Source: Oscillospiraceae bacterium (lineage in GTDB: Bacteria > Bacillota > Clostridia > Oscillospirales > Ruminococcaceae). Taken from it: a DNA stretch of 44,571 bases. The translations under genes were made by a program, and so were the position numbers. The stretch spans positions 1 through 44,571 of the forward strand of contig JAHDPQ010000079.1 in NCBI GenBank assembly GCA_018434245.1. The letters run 5' to 3'. Below the pieces are notes generated by a model. It saw nothing but the letters and a program-made list of their open reading frames with translations, did no database searches and was not told the origin of the DNA. Shown here piece after piece: positions 1-7,187 of this stretch. How positions within the stretch are numbered: position 1 is the first letter of the stretch; each line of letters begins with the position of its first letter.

Positions 1-146
1 CTCACCCCTACGGTAGTGCCTAGTCGGGCCGCCGTCATAAAGGCAGCTTTGTCGTAATGCTTCAGGATGTAGTTGGCAATTAATTTCTGCCCTTTGGAAA
101 AGGTGGGTAGGGCCGCCTCAATGATACTGAGCAGGTTCCGACTCAT
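1..146 (-). CDS. MurR/RpiR-type transcriptional regulator, N-terminal part (truncated by window edge)
   Basis: Only the first 48 codons are in the window; the rest lies beyond base 1. The peptide begins MSRNLLSIIEAALPTF and continues with a K-G-Q-K-L-I-A-N-Y-I-L stretch, typical of the N-terminal helix-turn-helix of RpiR-type regulators, which usually carry a C-terminal SIS sugar-phosphate-binding domain. That second domain cannot be seen here. The ATG at 146 is preceded by an AAAAGGAGCG ribosome site. A candidate sigma-A promoter lies just upstream (185-213). The family call is made on a short fragment, and the regulated sugar pathway cannot be told. Confidence 0.75.
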   Translation of the reverse strand, partial: MSRNLLSIIEAALPTFSKGQKLIANYILKHYDKAAFMTAARLGTTVGV

Positions 147-184
147 TTTACGCTCCTTTTCGCAGATGTTTCGTTCCTCTCTTT

Positions 185-213
185 ATCTTATCCCTATGTG
201 ACGAAAAATGCAA
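185..213 (-). promoter_or_regulatory. Candidate sigma-A promoter for the RpiR-type gene
   Basis: Read on the - strand, TTGCAT (213-208) and TAAGAT (190-185) are separated by 17 bases, about 40 bases upstream of the RpiR start. The rest of 147-359 shows no gene and no convincing terminator; an ATGCAA/TTGCAT pair after queA forms only a weak hairpin without a T tract. Confidence 0.45.
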
Positions 214-359
214 GAGGGACAGCCCTTTCATTGCAAAAAAAGCCTTGATTCCCTCCGGCACTCTCCATAAAATACTATAAATACAATACCGTGTCTTTCA
301 GCACTTCTAAAGCAGCTCCTTGCATCCTGCAAAAAACGTCATGCAAAAGCGTTTACTCC

Positions 360-1394
360 TTATAGGATAAGCATCGCATCCCCAAAGGAAAAGAAGCGGT
401 AGCGCTCCTGTACTGCCTGGCGGTAGGCTTCCATGGTATGCTGGTAGCCCGCAAAAGCGCTCACCAGCATGATGAGGGTGCTTTTGGGCAGGTGGAAGTT
501 GGTGAGCAGGCCGTCCAGTACCTGAAAGCGGCTTTCGCTGCCGGGATACAGGAACAGGCTGGTGGCACCGGAGCAGGCCACTATCTCTCCCCCATGATCC
601 TGAGCCACCGACTCCAAGGTCCGGCAGGAGGTGGTTCCCACGGCGATAACCCGGCCTCCCCGGGCCTTGGTTTCCCGGATCAGGGCGGCGGTATCCTCCG
701 GCAGGGTGTACCGCTCCGAGTGCATGTGGTGGTCGGTGATCTCCTCCGCCTTCACCGGGCGGAAGGTTCCCAGCCCCACATGGAGGGTGACATACCCGAT
801 CCCCACTCCTTGCTCCTTTAAGGTTTCCAGCAGAGCCGGAGTGAAGTGGAGTCCGGCGGTGGGGGCGGCAGCCGAGCCGTTTTCCCGGGCGTAAACCGTC
901 TGATAGCGGCGGTTGTCCCCCAGTGTTTCGGTGATGTAGTGAGGCAGAGGCATCTGGCCGATTTGATCCAGCAAGGCGTAGAACTCCCCCTCGTACTCAA
1001 AGCGGGCGATGCGGTTGCCGTCAGGCAGCACTTCTAAAATCTCGCCGGTGAGCAGTCCGTCCCCAAAGGAGAAGCGGGCGCCCGGCAGAGCTTTGCGTCC
1101 CGGCCGGGTGATGATTTCCCACACGTTTTCTTCCCGGCGGTCCAGCAGCAAAAATTCGATGGCGGCGCCGCCGGGGATTTTGTGGCCCAGAAGCCGGGCG
1201 GGAATCACCTTGGAGTCGTTGAGGATCAGGGCGTCTCCCGGCCGCAGAATCCCGGGCAGGTCCCGAAAGGTGCGGTGCTGCACTTTGCCCGTTTCCCGGT
1301 TTAGCAGCAGCAGGCGGGAAGCATCCCGGTTTTCCAGGGGAGTTTGGGCAATCAACTCCTCCGGCAGAGCAAAATCAAAATCTGAGGTTTTCAT
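360..1394 (-). CDS. queA: S-adenosylmethionine:tRNA ribosyltransferase-isomerase QueA
   Basis: This cytoplasmic enzyme transfers and isomerises the ribosyl moiety of AdoMet onto 7-aminomethyl-7-deazaguanine in tRNA, giving epoxyqueuosine, the penultimate step of queuosine synthesis. The 344-residue product starts MKTSDFDFALPEELIAQ and contains family segments such as L-N-D-S-K-V-I-P-A-R-L, E-F-L-L-L and P-T-A-G-L-H-F-T, ending F-G-D-A-M-L-I-L. Length is normal for QueA. The frame stays open upstream to 1781, but the ATG at 1394 has an AGGTG ribosome site and matches the conserved N-terminus, while the upstream extension would lie antisense to the lysine riboswitch. The gene diverges from the lysine operon; no tgt or queG is in the window. 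Confidence 0.96.
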   Translation of the reverse strand: MKTSDFDFALPEELIAQTPLENRDASRLLLLNRETGKVQHRTFRDLPGILRPGDALILNDSKVIPARLLGHKIPGGAAIEFLLLDRREENVWEIITRPGRKALPGARFSFGDGLLTGEILEVLPDGNRIARFEYEGEFYALLDQIGQMPLPHYITETLGDNRRYQTVYARENGSAAAPTAGLHFTPALLETLKEQGVGIGYVTLHVGLGTFRPVKAEEITDHHMHSERYTLPEDTAALIRETKARGGRVIAVGTTSCRTLESVAQDHGGEIVACSGATSLFLYPGSESRFQVLDGLLTNFHLPKSTLIMLVSAFAGYQHTMEAYRQAVQERYRFFSFGDAMLIL

Positions 1395-1485
1395 GGTTTC
1401 ACCTAAAATTCCGCCCGTAGCCGGGCTGTGATATGGCTGTCCGGCGCAAAATTCTCCCTGAATCAGGCAGACGGGCATAAAAGAA

Positions 1486-1514
1486 TTGACAGAATCTTTG
1501 TAGAATGCTACACT
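1486..1514 (+). promoter_or_regulatory. Sigma-A promoter of the lysine operon
   Basis: A consensus TTGACA at 1486-1491 and TACACT at 1509-1514 are separated by exactly 17 bases, placing the start of transcription near 1521, a short distance before the L-box aptamer. It is the only strong + strand promoter seen upstream of asd. Confidence 0.8.
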
Positions 1515-1543
1515 AGGATTAATTAAATAGTAGTGATACGCAA

Positions 1544-1722
1544 ACATCGGATAGAGGAGCGGTTTTGATGAGTAACCGGGGATGGGCTGCCGAAAGCCAA
1601 TGCCCCGCGCCAAAGGCAGAAACCGCCGAAGAGAAATCGCCACGGCAGCTTTTTCTCTGGGTGCAGAGCCGAAAGGCCTGCAACTGTCGTCACGCAATGT
1701 GATGAAGCGCTGTCCCGTCGCG
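1544..1722 (+). promoter_or_regulatory. Lysine riboswitch (L-box)
   Basis: The leader carries the conserved lysine aptamer blocks in order: ATAGAGGAGCG (1551-1561), GATGAGTA (1567-1574), a GCTGCCGAAAGC block (1576-1588 area), GCCGCCGAAGAGAAA (about 1624-1636), the matching TTTCTCTGGGTGCAGAGCC (about 1652-1670), and the closing GCGCTGTCCC (1707-1716), whose CTGT can pair with ATAG of the first block. Known L-boxes bind lysine and end transcription of lysine genes. Here the aptamer is followed by a terminator and then asd-dapA-dapB, so lysine should switch the operon off. The exact aptamer ends are approximate. Confidence 0.92.
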
Positions 1723-1781
1723 GTAATCGGCCTTGTATTTGCCCGCGCAACACAGCAGCTTTCATTATAGTGCAACAGCAT

Positions 1782-1805
1782 CCGGTTTTCAAGACCGGTT
1801 TTTTT
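1782..1805 (+). terminator. Riboswitch expression-platform terminator
   Basis: CCGGT (1782-1786) pairs with ACCGG (1794-1798) around a 7-base loop and is followed by seven T residues (1799-1805). It lies between the L-box aptamer and asd, where a lysine-dependent terminator is expected. Confidence 0.82.
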
Positions 1806-1838
1806 ATACCATAAAAGGAGTGAAAAGGAGAGGTTTTC

Positions 1839-2918
1839 ATGAAAACATACAATGTAGCCGTGGTGGGCGCTACCGGCATGGTAGGTCAGCGCTTTCTCAC
1901 CCTATTGGATGGGCATCCCTGGTTTAAAGTCAAGGCTCTGGCGGCTTCCGCCCGCAGCGCAGGCAAGCCCTACCGCCAGTCGGTAGAGGGCCGCTGGATG
2001 ATGGAAGGCCCCATTCCCGCCGAAGCAGCCGGTATGATTGTGCTGGATGCTCAGGCCGACGCCGAAAAAATTGCAGGCATGGTAGATTTTATCCTCTGTG
2101 CTGTGGACATGAAAAAAGAGGAGATCACAGAGCTGGAAGAGCGGTACGCCAAGCTGGAATGCCCTGTAGTTTCCAACAACTCGGCTCACCGCCACACCCC
2201 CGATGTTCCCATGGTGCTGCCTGAGGTAAACCCGGAGCATCTGGAAATCATCGCCGCCCAAAGAAAGCGCCTGGGCACCAAACGGGGCTTCATCGCCGTC
2301 AAGCCCAACTGCTCCATTCAGAGCTATGTCCCCGCCCTGCACCCTCTGCGCCAGTTCGGCATCAAAGAGGTGCTGGCCTGCACCTATCAGGCCATTTCCG
2401 GAGCGGGCAAGAACTTTGAGACCTGGCCCGAGATGGTGGATAATCTGATTCCCTACATCGGCGGCGAGGAAGAAAAAAGCGAGCAGGAACCCCTGAAAAT
2501 CTGGGGTGACATTGAGGACGGCGAGATTGTCAAGGCCCAGAGCCCCGTCATCACCACCCAGTGCCTGCGGGTACCGGTGAGTGACGGCCACACCGCCGCG
2601 GTCTTTGTTAACTTCGAGCAGAAAGTGGATGTGGAAACCGCCAAAGAGCTGATGCGCAGCTTCCAGGGCGAACCTCAAAAGCTGGCTCTGCCCAGTGCCC
2701 CCAAGCAGTTCCTCCATGTGTTTGAGGAGGATAACCGTCCCCAGGCCCGTCTGGATCGAGATCTGGAGGGTGGCATGGCTGTTTCGGTGGGGCGTGTCCG
2801 CCCCGACCATGTCTACGACATGAAGTTTGTCTGCCTTTCCCACAACACTCTGCGGGGTGCAGCCGGCGGCGCTGTCCTGACAGCGGAGCTGCTGGCGGCC
2901 AAGGGATACTTCGATTGA
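1839..2918 (+). CDS. asd: Aspartate-semialdehyde dehydrogenase
   Basis: Asd reduces aspartyl-4-phosphate to aspartate-4-semialdehyde with NADPH, the branch point toward lysine/diaminopimelate and toward threonine and methionine. The 359-residue product opens with the nucleotide-binding G-A-T-G-M-V-G-Q-R-F segment (residues 10-19). It has the catalytic cysteine in K-P-N-C-S (Cys158) and a catalytic histidine in V-S-D-G-H-T (His251). The P-N-C-S-I-Q-S-Y-V-P form resembles the archaeal/fungal-type enzyme branch. The ATG at 1839 has an AAAGGAGAGG ribosome site. It is the first gene of the riboswitch-controlled unit, with dapA 52 bases downstream. Confidence 0.96.
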   Translation: MKTYNVAVVGATGMVGQRFLTLLDGHPWFKVKALAASARSAGKPYRQSVEGRWMMEGPIPAEAAGMIVLDAQADAEKIAGMVDFILCAVDMKKEEITELEERYAKLECPVVSNNSAHRHTPDVPMVLPEVNPEHLEIIAAQRKRLGTKRGFIAVKPNCSIQSYVPALHPLRQFGIKEVLACTYQAISGAGKNFETWPEMVDNLIPYIGGEEEKSEQEPLKIWGDIEDGEIVKAQSPVITTQCLRVPVSDGHTAAVFVNFEQKVDVETAKELMRSFQGEPQKLALPSAPKQFLHVFEEDNRPQARLDRDLEGGMAVSVGRVRPDHVYDMKFVCLSHNTLRGAAGGAVLTAELLAAKGYFD

Positions 2919-2970
2919 TCCAAACGTCCGCATACATGCCACCTACAACCAACTGTGGAGGTTATCTGTT

Positions 2971-3858
2971 ATGAAGAGAGTTCCGTTCAAAGGCTCGGCC
3001 GTAGCCATTGTCACCCCTATGAACGAGGATTTTTCCATCAACTACAACAAGCTGGGCCAGCTGATTGACTGGCAGATTGAACAGGGCACCGACTGCATCC
3101 TCGTCTGCGGAACCACCGGCGAAAGCACCGTGATGACCGACGAGGAGCATGTGGAGTGCATCCGCTACGCCGTGGAAAAAACTGCAGGCCGGGTACCGGT
3201 GATGGCGGGCTGCGGCAGCAACGACACCGCCTATGCCATCTGGCTTTCCAAAGAATCCAAGGCCATTGGGGCAGACAGCCTGCTCCATGTGACTCCCTAC
3301 TACAACAAAACCTCCCAAAAGGGTTTGGTGGCCCACTTTAACGCCATTGCCGACGCCACCGACCTTCCTGTGGTTTTGTACAATGTGCCCAGCCGCACCG
3401 GACTGAACATTCAGCCCCAGACCTACGCCGAGCTGTGCAAGCACCCCAACATTGTCGCCACCAAGGAGGCCAACAACGACATCGCAGCCATCTGCAAGAC
3501 CATCAGCCTTTGCCGGGGGGATTTGATCTTCTACTCCGGCAACGACGACCAGATCGTACCAATCCTCTCCATGGGGGGACTGGGGGTCATCTCGGTGATG
3601 GCCAACATCATCCCCAAGGAGACTCACGCTCTGACCCAAACCTTCTTTAATGGGGACCTTGCCGGAGCCGCCAAAATGCAGGCCGATGTTATGGGCCTTG
3701 TTTCGGCTCTGTTCTGTGATGTCAACCCCATCCCTGTCAAGGAGGCCCTCAATCTTATGGGCCAAAACGCAGGGCCCTGCCGTCTGCCTCTGGTGGAGAT
3801 GAGTGACGCTGGCCTTGCCCAGCTCAAAGGCGAGCTGAAAAAGTTCAACCTGATCTAA
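2971..3858 (+). CDS. dapA: 4-hydroxy-tetrahydrodipicolinate synthase
   Basis: DapA condenses pyruvate with aspartate semialdehyde, the first committed step to diaminopimelate and lysine. The 295-residue protein is a Schiff-base TIM-barrel lyase. It shows G-T-T-G-E-S-T (residues 47-53), the catalytic tyrosine in L-Y-N-V-P-S-R-T-G (Tyr137) and the Schiff-base lysine in A-T-K-E-A-N (Lys165), all at normal positions. A GGAGG ribosome site precedes the ATG. It lies between asd and dapB in the same unit and shares their L-box control. Confidence 0.97.
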   Translation: MKRVPFKGSAVAIVTPMNEDFSINYNKLGQLIDWQIEQGTDCILVCGTTGESTVMTDEEHVECIRYAVEKTAGRVPVMAGCGSNDTAYAIWLSKESKAIGADSLLHVTPYYNKTSQKGLVAHFNAIADATDLPVVLYNVPSRTGLNIQPQTYAELCKHPNIVATKEANNDIAAICKTISLCRGDLIFYSGNDDQIVPILSMGGLGVISVMANIIPKETHALTQTFFNGDLAGAAKMQADVMGLVSALFCDVNPIPVKEALNLMGQNAGPCRLPLVEMSDAGLAQLKGELKKFNLI

Positions 3859-3903
3859 CCTGCGCTTTCATTAACCAAGACGTTTGAAAGGATACACCTG
3901 CTT

Positions 3904-4668
3904 ATGATACGCATCATCCTGTCCGGCTGCAACGGACATATGGGAGAAGTGGTCTCCCGCTGCGCCAGAGAGCGCGGGGATGTGGTGGTGGCGGGCATCG
4001 ACCCCAACACCCAATCCCGGGAGGGCTACCCGGTCTTTCTAAGCGCCGACCAGTGCGCCGCACAGGCCGACGTCATCATCGATTTTTCCCACCCTTCGGC
4101 GCTGGAGGGTCTGCTTTCCCTTTCCCGACGCACCGGCATTCCTCTGGTGCTGGCCACCACCGGCATGAGCCCCGAACAAATCCAGCGGATTCATCAGGCT
4201 TCGGCCGAAATTCCCGTCTTCTTTACCGCAAACATGTCTCTGGGGGTCAACCTGCTCACCGAGCTTGCCAAGACCGCTGTTCGGGTACTGGGCAGCGGCT
4301 TTGACATTGAGATCATCGAAAAGCATCATAACCGCAAGCTGGATGCTCCCAGCGGCACGGCTCTGATGCTGGCCGACGCCATTGCTCCGGTGATGGAAGA
4401 AGCCGACCCCGTCTATGTCTACGAGCGCCACAGCAAGCGGGAAAAGCGAAAGAAGAACGAGATCGGCCTGCATTCCATTCGGGGAGGAACCATTGTGGGC
4501 GAGCATGAGGTGCTCTTTGCCGGGCGGGATGAAGTGGTCAGCCTGACCCACATCGCCTCTTCCCGGGATATTTTTGCCACCGGTGCTCTTTCCGCCGCCA
4601 CCTATATGGTGGGAAAACAGCCCGGCCTCTACTCCATGAAGGAGCTGATCGCCTCTGCCGAGGTGTAA
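3904..4668 (+). CDS. dapB: 4-hydroxy-tetrahydrodipicolinate reductase
   Basis: DapB reduces the DapA product to tetrahydrodipicolinate using NAD(P)H. The 254-residue protein begins MIRIILSGCNGHMG, a dinucleotide-binding glycine loop (residues 8-14). It has the conserved E-K-H-H-N-R-K-L-D-A-P-S-G-T-A block (139-153) with the catalytic His141/His142 and Lys145. Its length is slightly short of the E. coli enzyme but normal for Firmicutes. It is 45 bases after dapA. The ribosome site is a modest AAGGA about 12 bases from the ATG. Confidence 0.97.
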   Translation: MIRIILSGCNGHMGEVVSRCARERGDVVVAGIDPNTQSREGYPVFLSADQCAAQADVIIDFSHPSALEGLLSLSRRTGIPLVLATTGMSPEQIQRIHQASAEIPVFFTANMSLGVNLLTELAKTAVRVLGSGFDIEIIEKHHNRKLDAPSGTALMLADAIAPVMEEADPVYVYERHSKREKRKKNEIGLHSIRGGTIVGEHEVLFAGRDEVVSLTHIASSRDIFATGALSAATYMVGKQPGLYSMKELIASAEV

Positions 4669-4749
4669 CGCTCTGTGTTCGCGATTTGTTGTTTCAACCG
4701 CCAGACGTTGTTTGCTGTGTGTTGACCGACCCAACAGGAGGTGCTTTTC

Positions 4750-5214
4750 ATGTACGGCGTAACCCGCCTGAGCTTTTGTGAGAAGATTGCCGTGGTGACC
4801 TTTCACAACATTCCCCTTGCCACCGGACTGGCTGCGGACATCTTCCAACAGCTTGCCCAAAACAACATCAATATCGACATGGTGTCCCAAACCGCCCCCG
4901 TGGGAGATGTAGTGAGCATTTCCTTTACCTGTGCCGATGAGGATTTGCGCCGGGTTCTGGATGTTTCCCGGGTGCTGCGGGAGCAGTATCCCCAGATCAA
5001 GGCCTTGGTGAGTAGCGGAAACTGCAAGCTCCAGCTGTTTGGAGAGGAGATGCGCACCACCCCCGGCGTCTTTGCCCGGGCCCTTTCTGCGCTGGCCCAA
5101 AGTAAGGTGGAGCTTCTGCTGGTCACCACCTCGGAAATCGACATTTCCCTGCTGATTGCCGCCACCGATCTGGAGGTTGCCGTTCAGGCACTCAACCAAG
5201 ACTTCGGCCTGTAA
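4750..5214 (+). CDS. Stand-alone ACT-domain protein, aspartokinase regulatory-region-like
   Basis: The 154-residue product has no catalytic domain. It looks like the C-terminal paired ACT domains of aspartokinase. One ACT-like unit spans about residues 10-75 (E-K-I-A-V-V-T-F-H-N-I-P, then N-I-N-I-D-M-V-S-Q), and a second about 80-150, with T-T-P-G-V-F-A-R-A-L and V-T-T-S-E-I-D-I-S-L-L-I. The second resembles the lysine/threonine-binding end of LysC. As the last gene of the lysine operon it may bind lysine or modulate a separate aspartokinase; that role is inference. The ATG at 4750 has AGGAGG eight bases upstream; an in-frame GTG at 4741 lies inside that ribosome site. Confidence 0.85.
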   Translation: MYGVTRLSFCEKIAVVTFHNIPLATGLAADIFQQLAQNNINIDMVSQTAPVGDVVSISFTCADEDLRRVLDVSRVLREQYPQIKALVSSGNCKLQLFGEEMRTTPGVFARALSALAQSKVELLLVTTSEIDISLLIAATDLEVAVQALNQDFGL

Positions 5215-5240
5215 AGTCCCACCCGACCTTATCCGTCGCA

Positions 5241-5268
5241 GAGGCTGTCCCATGGGGCAGCCTCTTTT
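5241..5268 (+). terminator. Terminator of the lysine operon
   Basis: GAGGCTGTCC and GGGGCAGCCTC form a nearly perfect stem of about 10 pairs (5241-5264) followed by TTTT, 26 bases after the ACT gene. Confidence 0.9.
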
Positions 5269-5278
5269 CTATTCCCCC

Positions 5279-5311
5279 GAAGAAGAGGCCGGACATGAGA
5301 CCATGCCCGGC
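5279..5311 (-). terminator. Probable terminator of the nitroreductase unit
   Basis: On the - strand a 10-pair stem (GCCGGGCATG with CATGTCCGGC, one G-T wobble; 5311-5288) is followed by a pyrimidine-rich CTCTTCTTC tract. The T tract is imperfect, so this is less certain than the neighbouring + strand terminator. Confidence 0.45.
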
Positions 5312-5335
5312 AGAGGTGGTTTTATGGCATTGTAA

Positions 5336-5902
5336 CTATTCGATAACGGTGATTTTCTCCTGATTGGGAACATGGGGCTTGGCCACAGTATTGGCATAGC
5401 CCAGCAGAATCCCCATGCCGCACTGATAGCCCTCGGGAAACTGGAGCTTCTCCTTAAATTCGGCAGCCCGGTCCCCGGCAAAGGCAAAGCCTACAAACCC
5501 ACAGTGGACATTGGCAATCCCCAGAGAGGTTGCCGCCAGCGCCACGTTTTGAGCCACGATTCCCAGGTCGATTAGCTCGGCCCCCTTGGGGAACGCCTCC
5601 TTGACGGCCAGCATCACCATACAGGGAGCGTGGTAGAACAGCTTGCCTCCCCGGGACATAATCCGCTCATAGTGGGAACGGTCCTCCAGACAGGCCAGCA
5701 TCTTGAGGCCCTCCTCCTCCATCTGGGCGATCAGTTCCTGATTTTTCACCACAATCACCTGCCAGTGCTGGCGGTTCATCCCGCTGGGGGCCTGAATCGC
5801 CGCCTGTGCAATGGCCTGCAAGTCCTGATCCGGCGGCATCACGCCGTTAAAATCACGGCAGGAATACCGCTCTGCTATGGTTTTCAGTGTCTCGTTCATC
5901 AT
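5336..5902 (-). CDS. Nitroreductase-family FMN-dependent oxidoreductase
   Basis: A small (188 aa) flavoprotein of the NfsA/FRP-like nitroreductase superfamily, expected to use FMN and NAD(P)H; the substrate is unknown. Family signs are R-Y-S-C-R-D-F near the N-terminus (FMN phosphate binding), A-P-S-G-M-N-R-Q-H-W, and a C-terminal G-I-L-L-G-Y. Two adjacent ATG codons (5902 and 5899) follow AAGGAG; the second has the better spacing (7 bases). The gene follows the small unknown gene at 5930-6325 by 27 bases and is probably co-transcribed with it. Confidence 0.9.
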   Translation of the reverse strand: MMNETLKTIAERYSCRDFNGVMPPDQDLQAIAQAAIQAPSGMNRQHWQVIVVKNQELIAQMEEEGLKMLACLEDRSHYERIMSRGGKLFYHAPCMVMLAVKEAFPKGAELIDLGIVAQNVALAATSLGIANVHCGFVGFAFAGDRAAEFKEKLQFPEGYQCGMGILLGYANTVAKPHVPNQEKITVIE

Positions 5903-5929
5903 CAGTCTCCTTTATGTTGGATATACTCT

Positions 5930-6325
5930 CTATACCTGTGTGCTCCGCTCCTTCCTCACCAGAGCCTGCACCACCTCGTAGGGAAGGGAAACCTGCCCCC
6001 GCCTGCCTTGCTCCAGAGTGAGCATCTCAAAGCCGCCGCTCAGGCGAATCCAAGCGGAAAGCTCTACGGTGCGAAGGCTCTCGTCGCTGCCCTCCAGCCG
6101 GGCGGAAAGCTCTAGAGTTCCCCCGTTTCCCCCAGCCTGCTGCCGGGCCTGCCGGACCAGTCTTTCGATGGGCCGAAAGGAGGTTGTGATGCGATAGGCT
6201 CCCACGATATCCACCGTCAGGTTTTCGTGAAGGCCGTAGCCGTCCAGCGAAAGCCGAAGAGTACAGGGCACCGGCTTTGCCCCGGCCGGACTGAAATATC
6301 CCTGTGTTGACACCACTCTGCCCAT
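5930..6325 (-). CDS. Small protein of unknown function (131 aa)
   Basis: I do not recognise this family. The product starts MGRVVSTQGYFSPAGAK and seems soluble, with no signal peptide, membrane span or cysteine pair. It contains alternating beta-like stretches (L-R-L-S-L-D-G-Y-G, T-L-E-L-S-A-R-L) around a basic helix with R-L-V-R-Q-A-R-Q-Q. The ATG at 6325 has a strong AGGAGG site; the open frame extends 20 codons upstream, but those lie over the promoter. It precedes the nitroreductase and diverges from the Crp/Fnr regulator, so the regulator might control it; that is only a positional hint. Confidence 0.7.
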   Translation of the reverse strand: MGRVVSTQGYFSPAGAKPVPCTLRLSLDGYGLHENLTVDIVGAYRITTSFRPIERLVRQARQQAGGNGGTLELSARLEGSDESLRTVELSAWIRLSGGFEMLTLEQGRRGQVSLPYEVVQALVRKERSTQV

Positions 6326-6355
6326 GGCAGCCACCTCCTGTTTCTTCCTGCCTAT

Positions 6356-6385
6356 AGCATACCAGAAAGTGGCAGGGGGATTCAA
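6356..6385 (-). promoter_or_regulatory. Candidate sigma-A promoter for the unknown gene/nitroreductase pair
   Basis: On the - strand TTGAAT (6385-6380) and TATGCT (6361-6356) are 18 bases apart, about 30 bases upstream of the ATG at 6325. Confidence 0.5.
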
Positions 6386-6420
6386 CCGTTCATTTTGTCG
6401 TGGGAATTTTCCGCTTTTTC

Positions 6421-6429
6421 TGTTATACT
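6421..6429 (+). promoter_or_regulatory. Extended -10 promoter for the Crp/Fnr gene
   Basis: TGTTATACT is a TGn-extended -10 with no good -35 at the standard distance. It lies 35 bases upstream of the regulator's ATG. The same TGTTATACT string occurs on the - strand ahead of the FMN reductase (33675-33667). Confidence 0.55.
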
Positions 6430-6464
6430 ATTGCTAGATTGGCAAACTCTGGCGAGGTGATGGA

Positions 6465-7133
6465 ATGATAGAGCAGTACACACAGGTTTTGGAAAGCAAC
6501 CTGCTGTTTCAGGGGATCGGTACCGGGGAGCTGGACGATATGCTCCGCTGCCTGGATGTGCGAACCGCCCGGTATCCCAAGGACAGCGCCATTTTTCTCG
6601 CAGGGAATCCGCCCCGCTGGGTGGGGATGGTCCTCAAAGGCACGGTGCAGGTGGTGCGGGACGACATCTTTGGCAACCGCTCCATACTGGCCAAGCTGCT
6701 GCCAGGGGATTTGTTCGGCGAGGCCTTTGCCTGTGCTGAAAGCAATGCCCTTCCGGTGAGTGTGCTGGCCGTCACTGACTGCGACGTGCTGCTGATGGAT
6801 TACCGCAGAATCATCACTACCTGCTCCTCCTCCTGCGTGTTCCATAGCCGCCTGATCGAAAACATGATGCGGATTCTGGCCCAAAAGAATCTGAATCTCA
6901 ACCAGAAGATTGAGATTCTTTCCACCCGCTCCACCCGGGAAAAAGTGATGGCCTATCTTTCTCTGCAGGCGGCCGGACAGGGCAGCAGCCAATTTGAAAT
7001 TCCCTTTAACCGCCAGGAGCTGGCCGACTATCTTTCGGTGGAGCGCAGCGCCCTTTCCCGGGAGCTGGGAGCCATGGAGCGGGAAGGGCTCATCTCCTTT
7101 TCCAAAAGCAGTTTCCAGCTTCATGAGCCGTAA
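6465..7133 (+). CDS. Crp/Fnr-family transcriptional regulator
   Basis: The 222-residue protein has the usual two domains. A cyclic-nucleotide-binding-like beta barrel (about residues 15-125) includes G-M-V-L-K-G-T-V-Q-V and K-L-L-P-G-D-L-F-G-E-A-F. A C-terminal winged helix (about 150-220) includes F-N-R-Q-E-L-A-D-Y-L-S-V-E-R-S-A-L-S-R-E. There is no N-terminal cysteine cluster for an Fnr-type iron-sulfur centre, so the ligand is unknown. The ATG has an AGGTG site. It is a single gene bounded by its own promoter and a terminator and divergent from the unknown/nitroreductase pair. Confidence 0.92.
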   Translation: MIEQYTQVLESNLLFQGIGTGELDDMLRCLDVRTARYPKDSAIFLAGNPPRWVGMVLKGTVQVVRDDIFGNRSILAKLLPGDLFGEAFACAESNALPVSVLAVTDCDVLLMDYRRIITTCSSSCVFHSRLIENMMRILAQKNLNLNQKIEILSTRSTREKVMAYLSLQAAGQGSSQFEIPFNRQELADYLSVERSALSRELGAMEREGLISFSKSSFQLHEP

Positions 7134-7149
7134 TAAAGTCAAAGAACAA

Positions 7150-7180
7150 ACTCCCCCTGCGTCTGGCAGAGGGAGTTTTT
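7150..7180 (+). terminator. Terminator between the Crp/Fnr gene and glyS
   Basis: ACTCCC (7150-7155) pairs with GGGAGT (7171-7176), with an inner TGC/GCA pairing, followed by TTTTT. In the other direction the tail is weaker (TTTGTTCTTT), so it may also serve glyS, which ends at 7188. Confidence 0.8.
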
Positions 7181-7187
7181 GCGTTGA

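Noticed and set aside
1395-1781. In-frame extension of queA to 473 codons
   Set aside because: It lies antisense to the lysine riboswitch, has no family similarity, and the ATG at 1394 has a ribosome site and the conserved N-terminus.
4039-5253. 404-codon open frame on the - strand opposite dapB and the ACT gene
   Set aside because: It is a low-complexity shadow (Gly/His/Gln-rich) of well-identified genes on the other strand.
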